Source: Lytechinus pictus (lineage: Eukaryota; Echinodermata; Echinoidea; Temnopleuroida; Toxopneustidae). Taken from it: DNA of 64,000 nt. The translations under genes were made by a program, and so were the position numbers. Positions 53,889-64,000 of the stretch are shown piece after piece. The stretch lies in NCBI RefSeq assembly GCF_037042905.1, contig NC_087253.1:7862501-7926500 (forward strand), in the 5' to 3' direction. The notes under the pieces are model-generated. The model did no database searches and was not told the origin of the DNA. It saw nothing but the letters and a program-made list of their open reading frames with translations. Positions within the stretch are counted from its first letter, which is position 1. Every line of letters starts with the position of its first letter.

Positions 53889-54873
53889 GTCTCACCTGCA
53901 TAGCAGAGTGAGACTATAGGCGCCGCTTTTCCGACGGCGGCGGCGACGGCGACGGCGGCGGCGGCGGCGACGGCGGCGGCGGCGGCGACGGCGGCGGCGG
54001 CGGCGGCGTCAACACCAAATCTTAACCTGAGGTTAAGTTTTTGAAATGACAGCATAACTTAGAAAGTATATGGACCTAGTTCATGAAACTTGGCCATAAG
54101 GTTAATCAAGTATTACTGAACATCCTGCCTGAGTTTCATGTCACATGACCAAGGTCAAAGGTCATTTAGGGTCAATGAACTTAGACCATGTTGGGGGAAT
54201 CAACATCAAAATCTTAACCTAAGGTTAAGTTTTTGAAATGTCATCATAAATTAGAAAATATATGGACCTAGTTCATGAAACTTATACATAAGGTTAATCA
54301 AGTATCACTGAACATCCTGCATGAGTTTCACATCACATGACCAAGGTCAAAGGTCATTTAGGGTCAATGAACTTTGGCCGAATTGGGGGTATCTGTTGAA
54401 TTACCATCATAACTTTGAAAGTTTATGGATCTGATTCATGAAACTTGGACATAATAGTAATCAAGTATTACTGAACATCCTGTGCAAGTTTCAGGTCACA
54501 TGATCAAGGTCAAAGGTCATTTAGGGTCAATGAACTTTGGCCAAATTGGGGTATTTGTTGAATTACAGCCATAAATTTGAAAGTGTGTTGGTCTAGTTCA
54601 TAAAACTTGGACATAATAGTAATCAAGTATCACTGAACATCCTGTGCGAGTTTCAGGTCACATGATCAAGGTCAAAGGTCATGTAAGGTCAAAGAACTTT
54701 GGCCACGTTGGGGGTATTTGTTGAATTGCCATCATATCTCTATAAGTGTATTGGTCTAGTTCATAAAACGTGGAAATAAGAGTAACCAAGTATCACTGAA
54801 CATCTTGTGCGAGTTATAGTAGTTTTCAAAATCAGCACTGCTGCTATATTGAATCGCGTGATGCAGGTGAGAC
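53889..54873. mobile_element. Pearl-like element: GGC array plus four tandem core repeats
   Basis: The ends GTCTCACCTGCAT and ATGCAGGTGAGAC are inverted. A (GGC)n tract (53933-54008) is followed by about four repeats of 162-192 bp. Each repeat holds TTCATGAAACTTGG, AAGTATYACTGAACATCCTG, and AAGGTCAAAGGTCATTTAGG. This resembles Pearl-type non-autonomous elements, known from bivalves with relatives in sea urchins. The family assignment is from memory of that architecture. Confidence 0.75.
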
Positions 54874-57779
54874 GGCCAGAGGCATTCCACTTGTTTTCCT
54901 TGGCAAACTTTAGGTCCAGGCATGCTCGGTTCCCATCGCATGGTTTTCTGAATGTCTGTATGCCCTTTGTGAAATAAACAATTCACGAAAACAAACATAT
55001 GAAAAGAGCAGAGAGATAACATTATCTTTTAATCAACCTGTCTTTGGCAGTACTCTCCTTATCACATGTCTTTGTACTCGGGACTGTCCAGTGATCTCAC
55101 TGTTCTGCCTTTCTCAATCTCTCTCAAAATGCCCTGCATGAATTAAACACATACCTTAATCTTACGGCAGAATGCGTAGCATTTACCTGATTGCATTTGA
55201 TTTATGAGACGATCATTTTTTTTTTCATTTTTAAATTTATTATTATCATCATTCATCTGTTTATCTATTTATTTAGTTAATTAATTATTCATTTATTTAT
55301 TTATTCTTTTCATTTATTTATATCATGATTGTAATTTTTTGGGGAGAGGGGGGAGGATAGTTTTGCAGTTTATTGCGTTCGTCTTCGCACTCGATCGACC
55401 GCTGGAGTCATCAAAATTAAGTCCATTGGCCACATTGTCTTCATTTGCCAAATGAACAAATGTCCTTTATTGTACATGTACCCCCCCCCCCAAAAAAAAA
55501 AAAAAAAAAAAAAAACGAAAAGAAAAGAAAGAAAAGAATTATTTATAAATTTTTTTCATTTATTGTGTAACCCCGCGTGTGTAACATATTTATTTTCCGT
55601 TCAGCTTTTTTTGGCAAGTATATTTTTGTATTCGCCTCTGCGCTTGTCTTATTTGCATCGACTGCCAACTAGAGCAAATGAAGGCCCATATCCAGCAAAG
55701 GTAGTTTTGGTTTTCTAGATGTTTAATGACCTTTGTATGTAAAAAAAAAAATATGAAAAGAAACCTATGATGAAAAAAAAAAAAAAATTAAAAGAGCAGA
55801 GTGAAGAATTCAGAGTATGTCTTTTCTGCTTGTGTAACTTCCCGTGTAACTTATCTTCCGATCAGCTTTTCTAATTTATAAACACTTTTGCACTCTACAG
55901 CCAGAGCATGCATGGGTTCAGGGACTCCTTTAATGTTATGGTTTTTTGAATGCCCTTTGTATATAAACAATTCACGAAACAAACTTTATATAAAGAGATC
56001 GAGTGATTCGAAGAATTACGTAATATATTATCTTTTGATCAACTGATCTTAAGCAATAGTTTTGCACTCGGTCTTTGCGCTCGCCTTTGCACTCGACTGC
56101 CAGCTATAGGTCGAGTAGATACGTGGACCGGGGGGGGGGGGGGGGCGCAATTAAGCCCTCAAGCATGGCAGTATATGGATAATATGTGGCTACCCTAGAC
56201 CCTCTTAGTCAGGTCCAGATTTTAAAAAATGTGCTCAGAAAAAGTGCTTTAGGCATCTTGTGTTATATGCTGATTTATCAATTGTTTTAAGGCAATTCAG
56301 GGGTGCTGAATCCAAAAATGCTATTTGCCAAACTTGATTCTGACGTTTTCATCCTCAAATCGGCAAAAAACAAAATGGCGGCATTTTAAAAGCAATTCCC
56401 CATATTAATCGATTTTTATGGGTGATTGTATTTTAGAAATTGGGATCTATACGCGTTATTTTCGATACCGCAGGGTTGCAAACATAATGCGTCCGATCGA
56501 TTGATTCGTCAGCCATCTTTAATTCCAAGATGGCTGCCATGATTCACAGCTGCTGATTGATAAATAATATGGCCAATGTTTGATAATTTTGGGGCGATGC
56601 TGGCATATTCACATTGTGATATCTTTAACGTGTCCGCCATTTCTGGGGGTAAAGTTTTTGAAATGTCATAACTTTTAGGGTATAGATGTCTTTTTCATGA
56701 AACTTAGGCATGTTAGGATTTAAAAAATCTATTGAGACAGGTAATATAGTTAAAAAAGGTCGTCAAGGTTATATGGAAATCCAGCATGGCGTCCACAACG
56801 GCAGCCGTTGTACCATTAACTCCAAAAATAAAGTAAATCCTCAAAATCAAAACCACCAAAAAGCTTTCTAGGCAAATAATGAATCAGGACAGGCTTAAAA
56901 GATATAGTGAGTGAGTCAGCGAATCCAAGATGACCTTCCAAATTGACGTCTTTAATGGACATTGTATCTTTGAAATGGTCCAAATTCATAATATATACAC
57001 CTGGTAGAAATACCTTTGGGGTCTACCGAGAATAAAATAAAACATATAAAAATATCATGATTCCAAAGGGAAAAAATGACATTGGAAAAATTTCAAGGTT
57101 TATCAGTGGTGCAGTTTTGCAAAAAAATGATGATGGCCTAAAAAATAGTTATTTCTTAAAAATCTGGCTGCACTGAGTGGATATACTATCTACTTAGAAA
57201 CATTTTTGTGTCTTCCTCATGGTTTCAAAGTTCAAATAATATAGGTGAAGACAAATTACATGGATACACCATTGTCCATTTTGTAAAAAAAATGAAGAAC
57301 GCTCCAAAAATTACATTCGAATTGGCCACCATTAATACAAAAATGACAATACTTCATATCCCATCTAGTGCCACTATTTTGGTGTCTCTGTTTTTAAGAC
57401 TCATGAAAATACATTTTACAAGAATTAGTGACATAATATCATTAGATGGTGGTGCAACAATAAGCAAACATCCGAAAAACAAACTTTAAAGACTAAGGTA
57501 CACTTTGCCTAAAAAAGTTCCATAATTCACTGATAAGTATTTCAAGACATGTCATTTATGTGCTTATAGGACCATCCTATGGTTTCAAGATTAGGGGACA
57601 TAAGTAATTTTTACGCAATTTTAGAAGTCGCTTTGGACTTTTTACGACAAAAAGAAAAACTGACAATCCTTTTTATTTGTCCCGATTTATTATTTCAGCC
57701 TTCAAACCACAAAAGTGTAGATTTTGTTCACTTAATTATGACTATGTTTAGGTGATGGAAGTCTTTTTAGACTCATTGA

Positions 57780-58745
57780 AAGTGATCTTTAAATAATAGG
57801 TAAAATAGACAGCTTCATGCCATTGTAAATAATCAAAAAAATATTATTTAACCCTTGAAACCGTAGTGTAGACACCAAAATCATATCTCCCAGATGGATT
57901 CTAAATAGATTATGTCAATTTTTAAGTATAGCTCAGCCATTTTAGACTCCTTAATTGGAAGCCATCTTGGATTTTTAGACATACGGGACCATTGATTGCC
58001 CTTGTAACTTATCCTAATGTATTACTTGACCATTTAAACCAAGGTTTAGACAACATAATCATACACCCCAGGCGGATATTAAACAAACTATGTCAGTTTT
58101 TGGGTAACAATAGCCATTTTAGACTCCAATTTTGGAAGCTTTTTTGAATTCCTGGACATGCTGGACCTCTGGCTGTCCATGTAACTTGTCCTAATTTATT
58201 ACTTGACCCTTTAAACCATGGGTTAAACCCCCAAATCATATACCCCAGGCTGATATTAAACAAACTATGTCAGTTTTTCGGTATATAAGAACGGCCTATA
58301 TAGACTCCATTTTTGGAGCCATTATTGATTTTTGGACATACTGGAACCACTAACTGTCCTTGTAACTTGTCCCAATCTAATACTTGACCCTTTAAACCAT
58401 GCTTTATACTAAAAAATCATATTCTCCAGGCGATTATTAAACAAACTATCGGTTTGTAATTAACGACACACATTTTATACTCCATTTTTGCAAACCATCT
58501 TGGATTTTTGGACATGGAGGACAATAGACTATTTTTGTTACTTGTCCCAACGTATTTTTTTAATGGGACATCATATCCCCAAGGCAGATATTAAACAAAC
58601 TATGTCGGGTTTTAGGGTTTTTAGATAACAACAGCTATTTTAGACTCCAATTTTGAAAGCCATCTTGGATTTTTGGACATAGTGGACCGTTGACTGTCCT
58701 TGTAACTTGTCCCGGTTTACTTCTTGACCCTTGAAAATCACCAAT
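57780..58745. repeat. Tandem repeats of about 178 bp, five copies
   Basis: CTTGTAACTTGTCC recurs at about 58001, 58180, 58360, 58535 and 58700. Units also share TTGACCCTTTAAACCATG, GCAGATATTAAACAAACTAT and TTTTAGACTCCATTTTTGG. Confidence 0.85.
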
Positions 58746-59244
58746 GAATAAAACCGAAATAAAAGACACTAAAGTAGGTAATAGATCAATTGTGAATTTT
58801 TAGGCCATGGCAGCCATTTTTACGCAATCTTTGATTTTCAGGTACCCTGGAGTGCATATGTTCACTCTTTCCTTTCATCCCCTACACCATTGAATACATG
58901 TATGCACTGAAAAAAGGTGTCTAGGGTAGAAAAATGCCGGTTATTTTAATTTTCAGTTGATGGCGGCCATCTTAGACGCCATCTTAAAAAATAACCACTT
59001 TCCCGGATCCGGATTTCGGTGGATTTTTAGTATGTTATTCCTGAGATCAAATAGTACTTAAAATCGTTGACAAAAATTTTTGTTACAAGTTTTGGGGGTC
59101 AGAATAGAGTAAAAATGGGTGTAGAATGGCGGCCATATTGTTTTTGCCAATTTGAGGATTTTAACATCAAAATCAAAGTTGGCAAACAGCAAATTTGGAC
59201 TCAGTGCCCTCGAATTATGCTAAAACACTTCTCAATTCAGCATT

Positions 59245-59575
59245 AACTCGATTTGATTTAGATTTTTAGATTTAGATTTATTGATTTATTTCATTTCTTT
59301 TCTTTCCATTTTTCACATACAAGTCAAAAATACATAAATACAAATACATAAATACAATTACAAAAATGAACATAAGTAACGACCTTATACATTTGCAAAG
59401 ATTTGGTAATTATACGAACAAAATACGATACTTATATATCCTCATTTTATAAAACTTACCATTCTTAAAAGCTTGAGTATTCTTGTGTATGTTAAAAAAA
59501 AAAGAAAGGGGTGAAATGAAAAGAGAGACCAGCTGAGAAGCTAGGCTTGTTGGACGCTGATCTCTCGATTTGCCT
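59245..59575 (-). mobile_element. LINE 3' end fragment
   Basis: On the minus strand: GAGAGATCAGCGTCCAACAA, a hairpin partner TGGTCTCTC, an AT-rich stretch with AATTGTATTTATGTATTTG, and a tail GAAATGAAATAAATCAATAA. Same plan as 5390-5645. Confidence 0.5.
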
Positions 59576-60364
59576 AAGGCAGTCTACTTTTCTCAAATCT
59601 GGACCTGACTATCTTTCACCCCTGGCTTTCATGTTTGCCTAATCATATCATTTTCCTTTTTTTTTTTCATTGACCAAGTACCGTTCTCCCCCGTTCCTGC
59701 ATGGAAGCCCTTCGATCATTTCAGGCGTCGATCAGCTAGATCTCAAAGACCCCATAATTCCGAGCACTCACATTATTTTGCAGAGGGCGATCGTGTTCTA
59801 AAGCCTCTCATTTCATAGCAACTCCAGTTTTAGTAAATGGTAGGCCTATATATATGGTATTAGATTAGGGGCAGCAAATATACCCTTACCCTGAATCCGA
59901 CTCATCTGAGTGCCCCCCCCGGCAGGTATATAGTATATAGGTCAATAGCCAGAGGAAATAAGATCAGGGACCTCATTGTTTTGGTCTTTTGAATATTTAA
60001 ATGCATTTCGGATATATAAATAAACAAAAGAGCAAAACTGTATCAATTATATAGAGCTGAGTGAATTATATTATATTATTATTATTATTATTTTTTTTTT
60101 TTTGGGGGGAGGCAATACTTTACAGTTTTTTCTTAATAAGCACTCGACTGCCAGAACACGGAGGTCCAGTAACTCCACTGTTTTTTTTTTTTTTTGGGGG
60201 GGGGGGTTGAGCCCTAGGGGTAACGGTGAGGGCTTCAGTCGGCCGAGAGTAGGCTGACTGCAACATGCGTCATAAATTCATTATTAACTCCATAGTGATT
60301 GTTCAAACCATTGTCCTTTTAATAACATGTGTTTTAACCATAGCATGGCCCTTGGAAGCGAGGA

Positions 60365-60400
60365 CAGGTGCGGATCCAGGGGGAGGCAAAATGAAAGCGC
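60365..60400. mobile_element. hAT-like end fragment
   Basis: CAGGTGCGGATCCAGGGGGA resembles the outer end of the 9009-9215 element (complement of CCTGGATCCGCCCCTG). The rest is not present. Confidence 0.4.
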
Positions 60401-60805
60401 GCGCATCCCGTAAAGCTTTCAGAACAAAAAATGCACAACATCGAATGCCTCCATCGCGCACCCCGTGATGAGCGATGATTTGTTCTTTTTTTACAGAATT
60501 ACTTTCAAATAAGTAAATTTCTGATTTAATTTCTTATTGAAGACGAAATTGCTGTTTTTAAATTAGTTATTTACAGAAAACCTTCCCTGGCGACTAGCTA
60601 TACCGTCATTCGGATGGCTGGATAGGCCATAGTCTCATTTCACATTTTTTTAAGAGCTGACAAAAATAAAATTCATTCGTCATTCAAAGGTAAAACTTTT
60701 TTGGGGAGGCTAATCGTATTTTTTTTCCTTAAAAATTAAAGCAGCAACCTCTCTGAAGAAATCGTTTCTATGGGCTCCTTTTCCATAGCGAACAAGTCCT
60801 GGATC

Positions 60806-61104
60806 ATGACAGCAGAACCTCACCTCACCTCTCCTAGGAGATATTGAGATGTTCGGGATTACCCCGCGTTCGGGATTACCCCACTCTTCATTCTTCAATG
60901 AAGGAAACGTAAAAAAAAGCGAAAATCTGTCATATGCATTTTCTCGATTATTCTTTAATCGGAAGAGACCAGTCAACAGATCCGTGCATAGGAATTCAGA
61001 CAACATTCTGTGTTTCGGCTATTACTGCCGTGACAGCAAAACCTCACCTCTCCTAAAGATATTACGGTGTTCGGGATTACCCCGCGTTCGGGATTACCCC
61101 ACTC
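60806..61104. repeat. Direct repeat pair with GTTCGGGATTACCCC doublets
   Basis: 60806-60893 and 61031-61104 share TGACAGCARAACCTCACCTC, TCCTARGAGATATT and two tandem GTTCGGGATTACCCCGC units each. The copies are about 225 bases apart. Confidence 0.85.
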
Positions 61105-61597
61105 CCCCGACTGTTAATTCGTTGGTCTCAAGATTGTTCCAGTTCACAGTTTGCAAATTTCAGTTATACTTGGTCATGTCAATGCGTCCTGACATATATA
61201 TTTATCGGTTTCACCTTCAGTTTTAGATTTGTTTGATTCGCTCATATATACTCTCTAAAATTCTCTTTTTTTTGGGGGGGGGGGGTGGAGCTAGAACCTT
61301 CTCCATATGAATAAGGTGTGACCAAAATTTACATGTGACAAAAAGGCTCTTATGCAATTAACACTCGAGATAAGCCAGCAGCAAAAATGACACCCTTCTT
61401 TTTCTACTTCATCATTTTCTGGTAACTTGATGCCTTTCGATATATTTTGTGTAAAACAATCCATGTAATAAATACCGGTATGATATTCCGTTTCCACATT
61501 TGTTCGCTCAAAGTAACAACTTATAATTTTTCCCAATGGAAGCCTAATTTTCTACAAGCTCTGCTTTTTATTTAAGCTCCTCACCTTTTTTACATTT

Positions 61598-61735
61598 TAG
61601 TGTAGGCCTACCTTATGCTTAAATACTTATGTTAGATAAGTACTATGTTTACGAGTACATTTTTAAATGTATATTATGATATTTGTTTTAAAAGTGGAAT
61701 CAATAAATGAAATGAAAAATATTACAGGTATTTTG
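61598..61735 (+). mobile_element. Possible LINE 3' tail
   Basis: An AT-rich end with GGAATCAATAAATGAAATGAAAAATATT, similar in style to the tails at 5390 and 59245. Confidence 0.35.
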
Positions 61736-62427
61736 ATTGAAAGCTATCAACCCCCCCCCAAAAAAAAAAAAAAATCTTGATTAGAGGGAGATTTATTTGC
61801 AAACCACCCCGATTGAATATTTTAAGAAAATGTTAGGTATATTAAAGTTGTGAAATAAACCTCCAAAAAACGAAGTGGTAGAGAAAAACAAATAAAGAAA
61901 AGCAAAATCTTCCAAATAATAACCAATTTATCGTGTCTCTTTCAGGGTTTTATTATTGGTAAGCAAACTATCCGATATGTTAATATACTTGCACAGCATG
62001 ATTTTATCCATTTTGATCATTTTATCTATTTATTTTTTACAAGCACCTGCACATTAAGCGTTACATACTTATTTGGGTAGATAAATTACGCATTTTATAA
62101 TTTTTTTCACAACTTTTGAGTGCTAAAATGATATTGGCGATCATTCTTCGTTGGATCTGGTATTCCGCAAGTAATTATGAAGGTGTGAATAGTAAGTATC
62201 TTGGGTGTGTGTTTGAGAAAATTTAAAGCGTAGGGGTTCGGTTCTAACTCTTAATTTTAGATTCCGCTGTTATACGTTACCGTATCGGAAACGATACCGT
62301 ACGCGTACGGTACCCCGGCCCAGCCCGCCGGCGCGGCCGTAAGCCGCTACAAGTCCAGCCCATTTGTCACAGCTGATGTATAGCTCTTCGGAAGTGTTCC
62401 GTGTTCGTCGGTTAATGGTTCATTTAC

Positions 62428-63701
62428 CATCCTGCCTGTGGGGAATCTACAGGTAGGACTATGGTACGCCAATGCTGTACACAGCACACTTAGTTTGATA
62501 ATAAACGTAATCTGTTTAAAATTGCTTTTCAATTTCATATTAAAACTTGTTTTAAAAATAAAATGCCATAAAACAGCATGGAATGTGATGAATAGAACTT
62601 ATGAAGAACAAAGATTTATCAATTTCTAAAATGCTAATTCTTTGTTCTTCATAATGTTCTATTGTAATTCCACAGTTTGAATAAATCCAAGAACATTTTT
62701 ACCCGAGCGATTTACATGCCTTTTTGAAAATATCCTTTGAGCTGCTGCAGTATAGAAATGTGTCGTATAAAAAGGGCCCTTGCTCTAAAAAAATATCTGA
62801 TCTTAAGCCCTTCAGTACCTGAACGTTGTACTGCTTAAACTGTAGAGGAAATGGAAGTCATTAACTATTTAAAGAAGCAACAAATACTTAGGTTTACCAT
62901 TAATAAGCTTAAATAGTCATAATTGACTGAAAGGCCTTTAACTTTAGTTTAAGCGAAAGAAAAGAGTCTGGGCCGGAGCACCCTGCTAGCAGACTGTATG
63001 GAAGGCCAGACGCAACGGCATGTGTGGCACACATAGACCATGCCTGTAGTGTTAGAGTAATTCTTGAAAATATCTGAATGGATCACTGACCAAATGTCTC
63101 GTAAATCTCTGGTCATACCTGGCCTGACTCTGCAGGAAATACATTTCCTTGCAGATCTATAATTTCAAGACTGCTACAGCCTACACAAAAAATCTTTTCC
63201 TAGCTCTTTCATTTTTCTTAGGACTGTACCACTCATTCAGTGAACAAGGTTATGATATAACCTTGTTCTTTGTTACTCCTCCCTGTGTGGTGAAATAAGG
63301 TTGGCAATGTTTGGCTTATTTTCTCCTTTTCTTTGGGACAAATGCTTGATCTTTTACACTGTCAGTTTTCATTACAGTTTTCATCATATAACTTGGCTCT
63401 TATGTAAATTTGATTCTTTAAATTATTTTTTCTTAATTAAAAATAGAGATTGAAAAATGAAAATTTTCTTGCCATATTACTTTCCACACAAAAATATGCT
63501 CAAAATTCAAGTTTTTGAGCGCTCTGGTGAATACAAAAAATTATTCCCAAGTTATGAAAAATAAATTGCAACTGTATGGAAATTATTAATTTGGGCCACA
63601 AAAGTGATATTTTAATGATTTTTTAAAGCGTGTGCTATGTACAGCATTGGCATACCATAGTCCTACCTGTAGTCAAGTGTAGATTCCCCACAGGCAGGAT
63701 G
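62428..63701. mobile_element. 1.27-kb element with about 65-bp terminal inverted repeats
   Basis: The left end CATCCTGCCTGTGGGGAATC, TACAGGTAGGACTATGGTAC and CCAATGCTGTAC is inverted at 63636-63701, where a 10-base insertion interrupts it. An internal hairpin (AGAACTTATGAAGAACAAAG near 62597, complement at 62640-62661) is present. No transposase was seen. Confidence 0.82.
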
Positions 63702-64000
63702 GTTGCAGTGAACAAGTGCATGTAGCCTACTTAAAATAGTTGAGTTTTTCTCTCCTAATCAAATTTGGTAAGCAAAACTATTCTCTGCTCTGACGGTCTG
63801 ACCTAATGCTCTGGATTTCAATCAGTGATTTTGATTTTCAATTTAGACAAGGTTCATCTCTGCCTTTTATTCCAATAATTTTTTGGGTGCATTATGTAAC
63901 ATTTGTATGTTGTTGAGCTATAGAGCTATCCATTTCCCTATGGTACCCACAAATAATGATCCATGCATTTATTCATTGTATCCCGGAAGGTTAATATCTA

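Larger units (their letters stand above)
56206..59611. mobile_element. Possible large inverted-repeat element within the satellite
   Basis: TAGTCAGGTCCAGATTT at 56206 is inverted at about 59595-59611. Between them lie sequences with repeated GCCATCTTGGATTTTTGGAC motifs and a 178-bp tandem block. The short terminal match could also come from satellite monomers, so this is tentative. Confidence 0.35.
53209..60180. repeat. Decayed satellite of about 205-bp units, heavily interrupted
   Basis: Units share TTTTGCACTCGTCTTTG, CTCGACTGCCAGAGCA, GGTTCTCTGAATGTC, GCCCTTTGTATATAAACAAT, TCACGAAAACAAAC, GAGCAGAGTGAA, TATGTCTTTTCTGT, GTAACTTATCTTCCGATCAG. Starts are near 53225, 53452, 53658, 53861, 55058, 55358, 55624, 55884 and 56057, with a remnant at 60000-60180. 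The Pearl-like element 53889-54873 splits the fourth unit and the block 56130-59620 splits the ninth. No protein coding is evident. Confidence 0.75.

Overview
This window looks like nuclear DNA of an echinoderm, most probably a sea urchin. It is AT-rich, with intron-split genes, many microsatellites and dense short transposable elements. The best taxonomic anchor is a three-exon metallothionein gene on the minus strand (48654-51159). Its 68-residue product has the 20-cysteine pattern and N-to-C domain order that I know from sea urchin metallothioneins. HYR-domain exons and GTAAGT/YAG splice sites fit the same assignment. Nothing bacterial or phage-like is present: no operons, CRISPR arrays or ribosome binding sites.

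Layout. 1-2052: microsatellites and a SINE. 2053-3378: a single-exon rhodopsin-family GPCR. 3379-16140: no credible gene; MITEs, LINE 3' tails, two hAT-like elements with 8-bp target duplications, and a 2.3-kb near-palindrome (11812-14100). 16148-26217 (+): a seven-exon gene for a 429-residue type I membrane protein. It has a signal peptide, an HYR domain, an unnamed domain (called X here), a second HYR, a second X, a transmembrane helix, and a short tail ending in a PDZ-type motif. 26218-34042: tandem duplications, MITEs and SINEs. 34043-42252 (-): a convergent paralogue of the HYR gene with one HYR, one X and a membrane exon. Its largest intron holds a 4.3-kb LTR element. 42253-48650: MITEs, tandem repeats and a tRNA-derived SINE. 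48654-51159 (-): metallothionein, with metal-response elements upstream. 51400-64000: no gene recognised; a decayed satellite of about 205-bp units (53209-60180) interrupted by a Pearl-like element and a block of about 178-bp repeats, then LINE tails and an inverted-repeat element.

The genes do not form one pathway. The two HYR genes are an inverted, tail-to-tail duplicate pair and share exon phases. Their HYR exons differ at only 4 of 84 residues, while domain number and cytoplasmic tails differ. This is the most biologically interesting content. The exon models were built by hand from splice signals and frame closure; the full models sum to a multiple of three. Family names for repeats are inferences from termini and target-site duplications, since no database search was possible.
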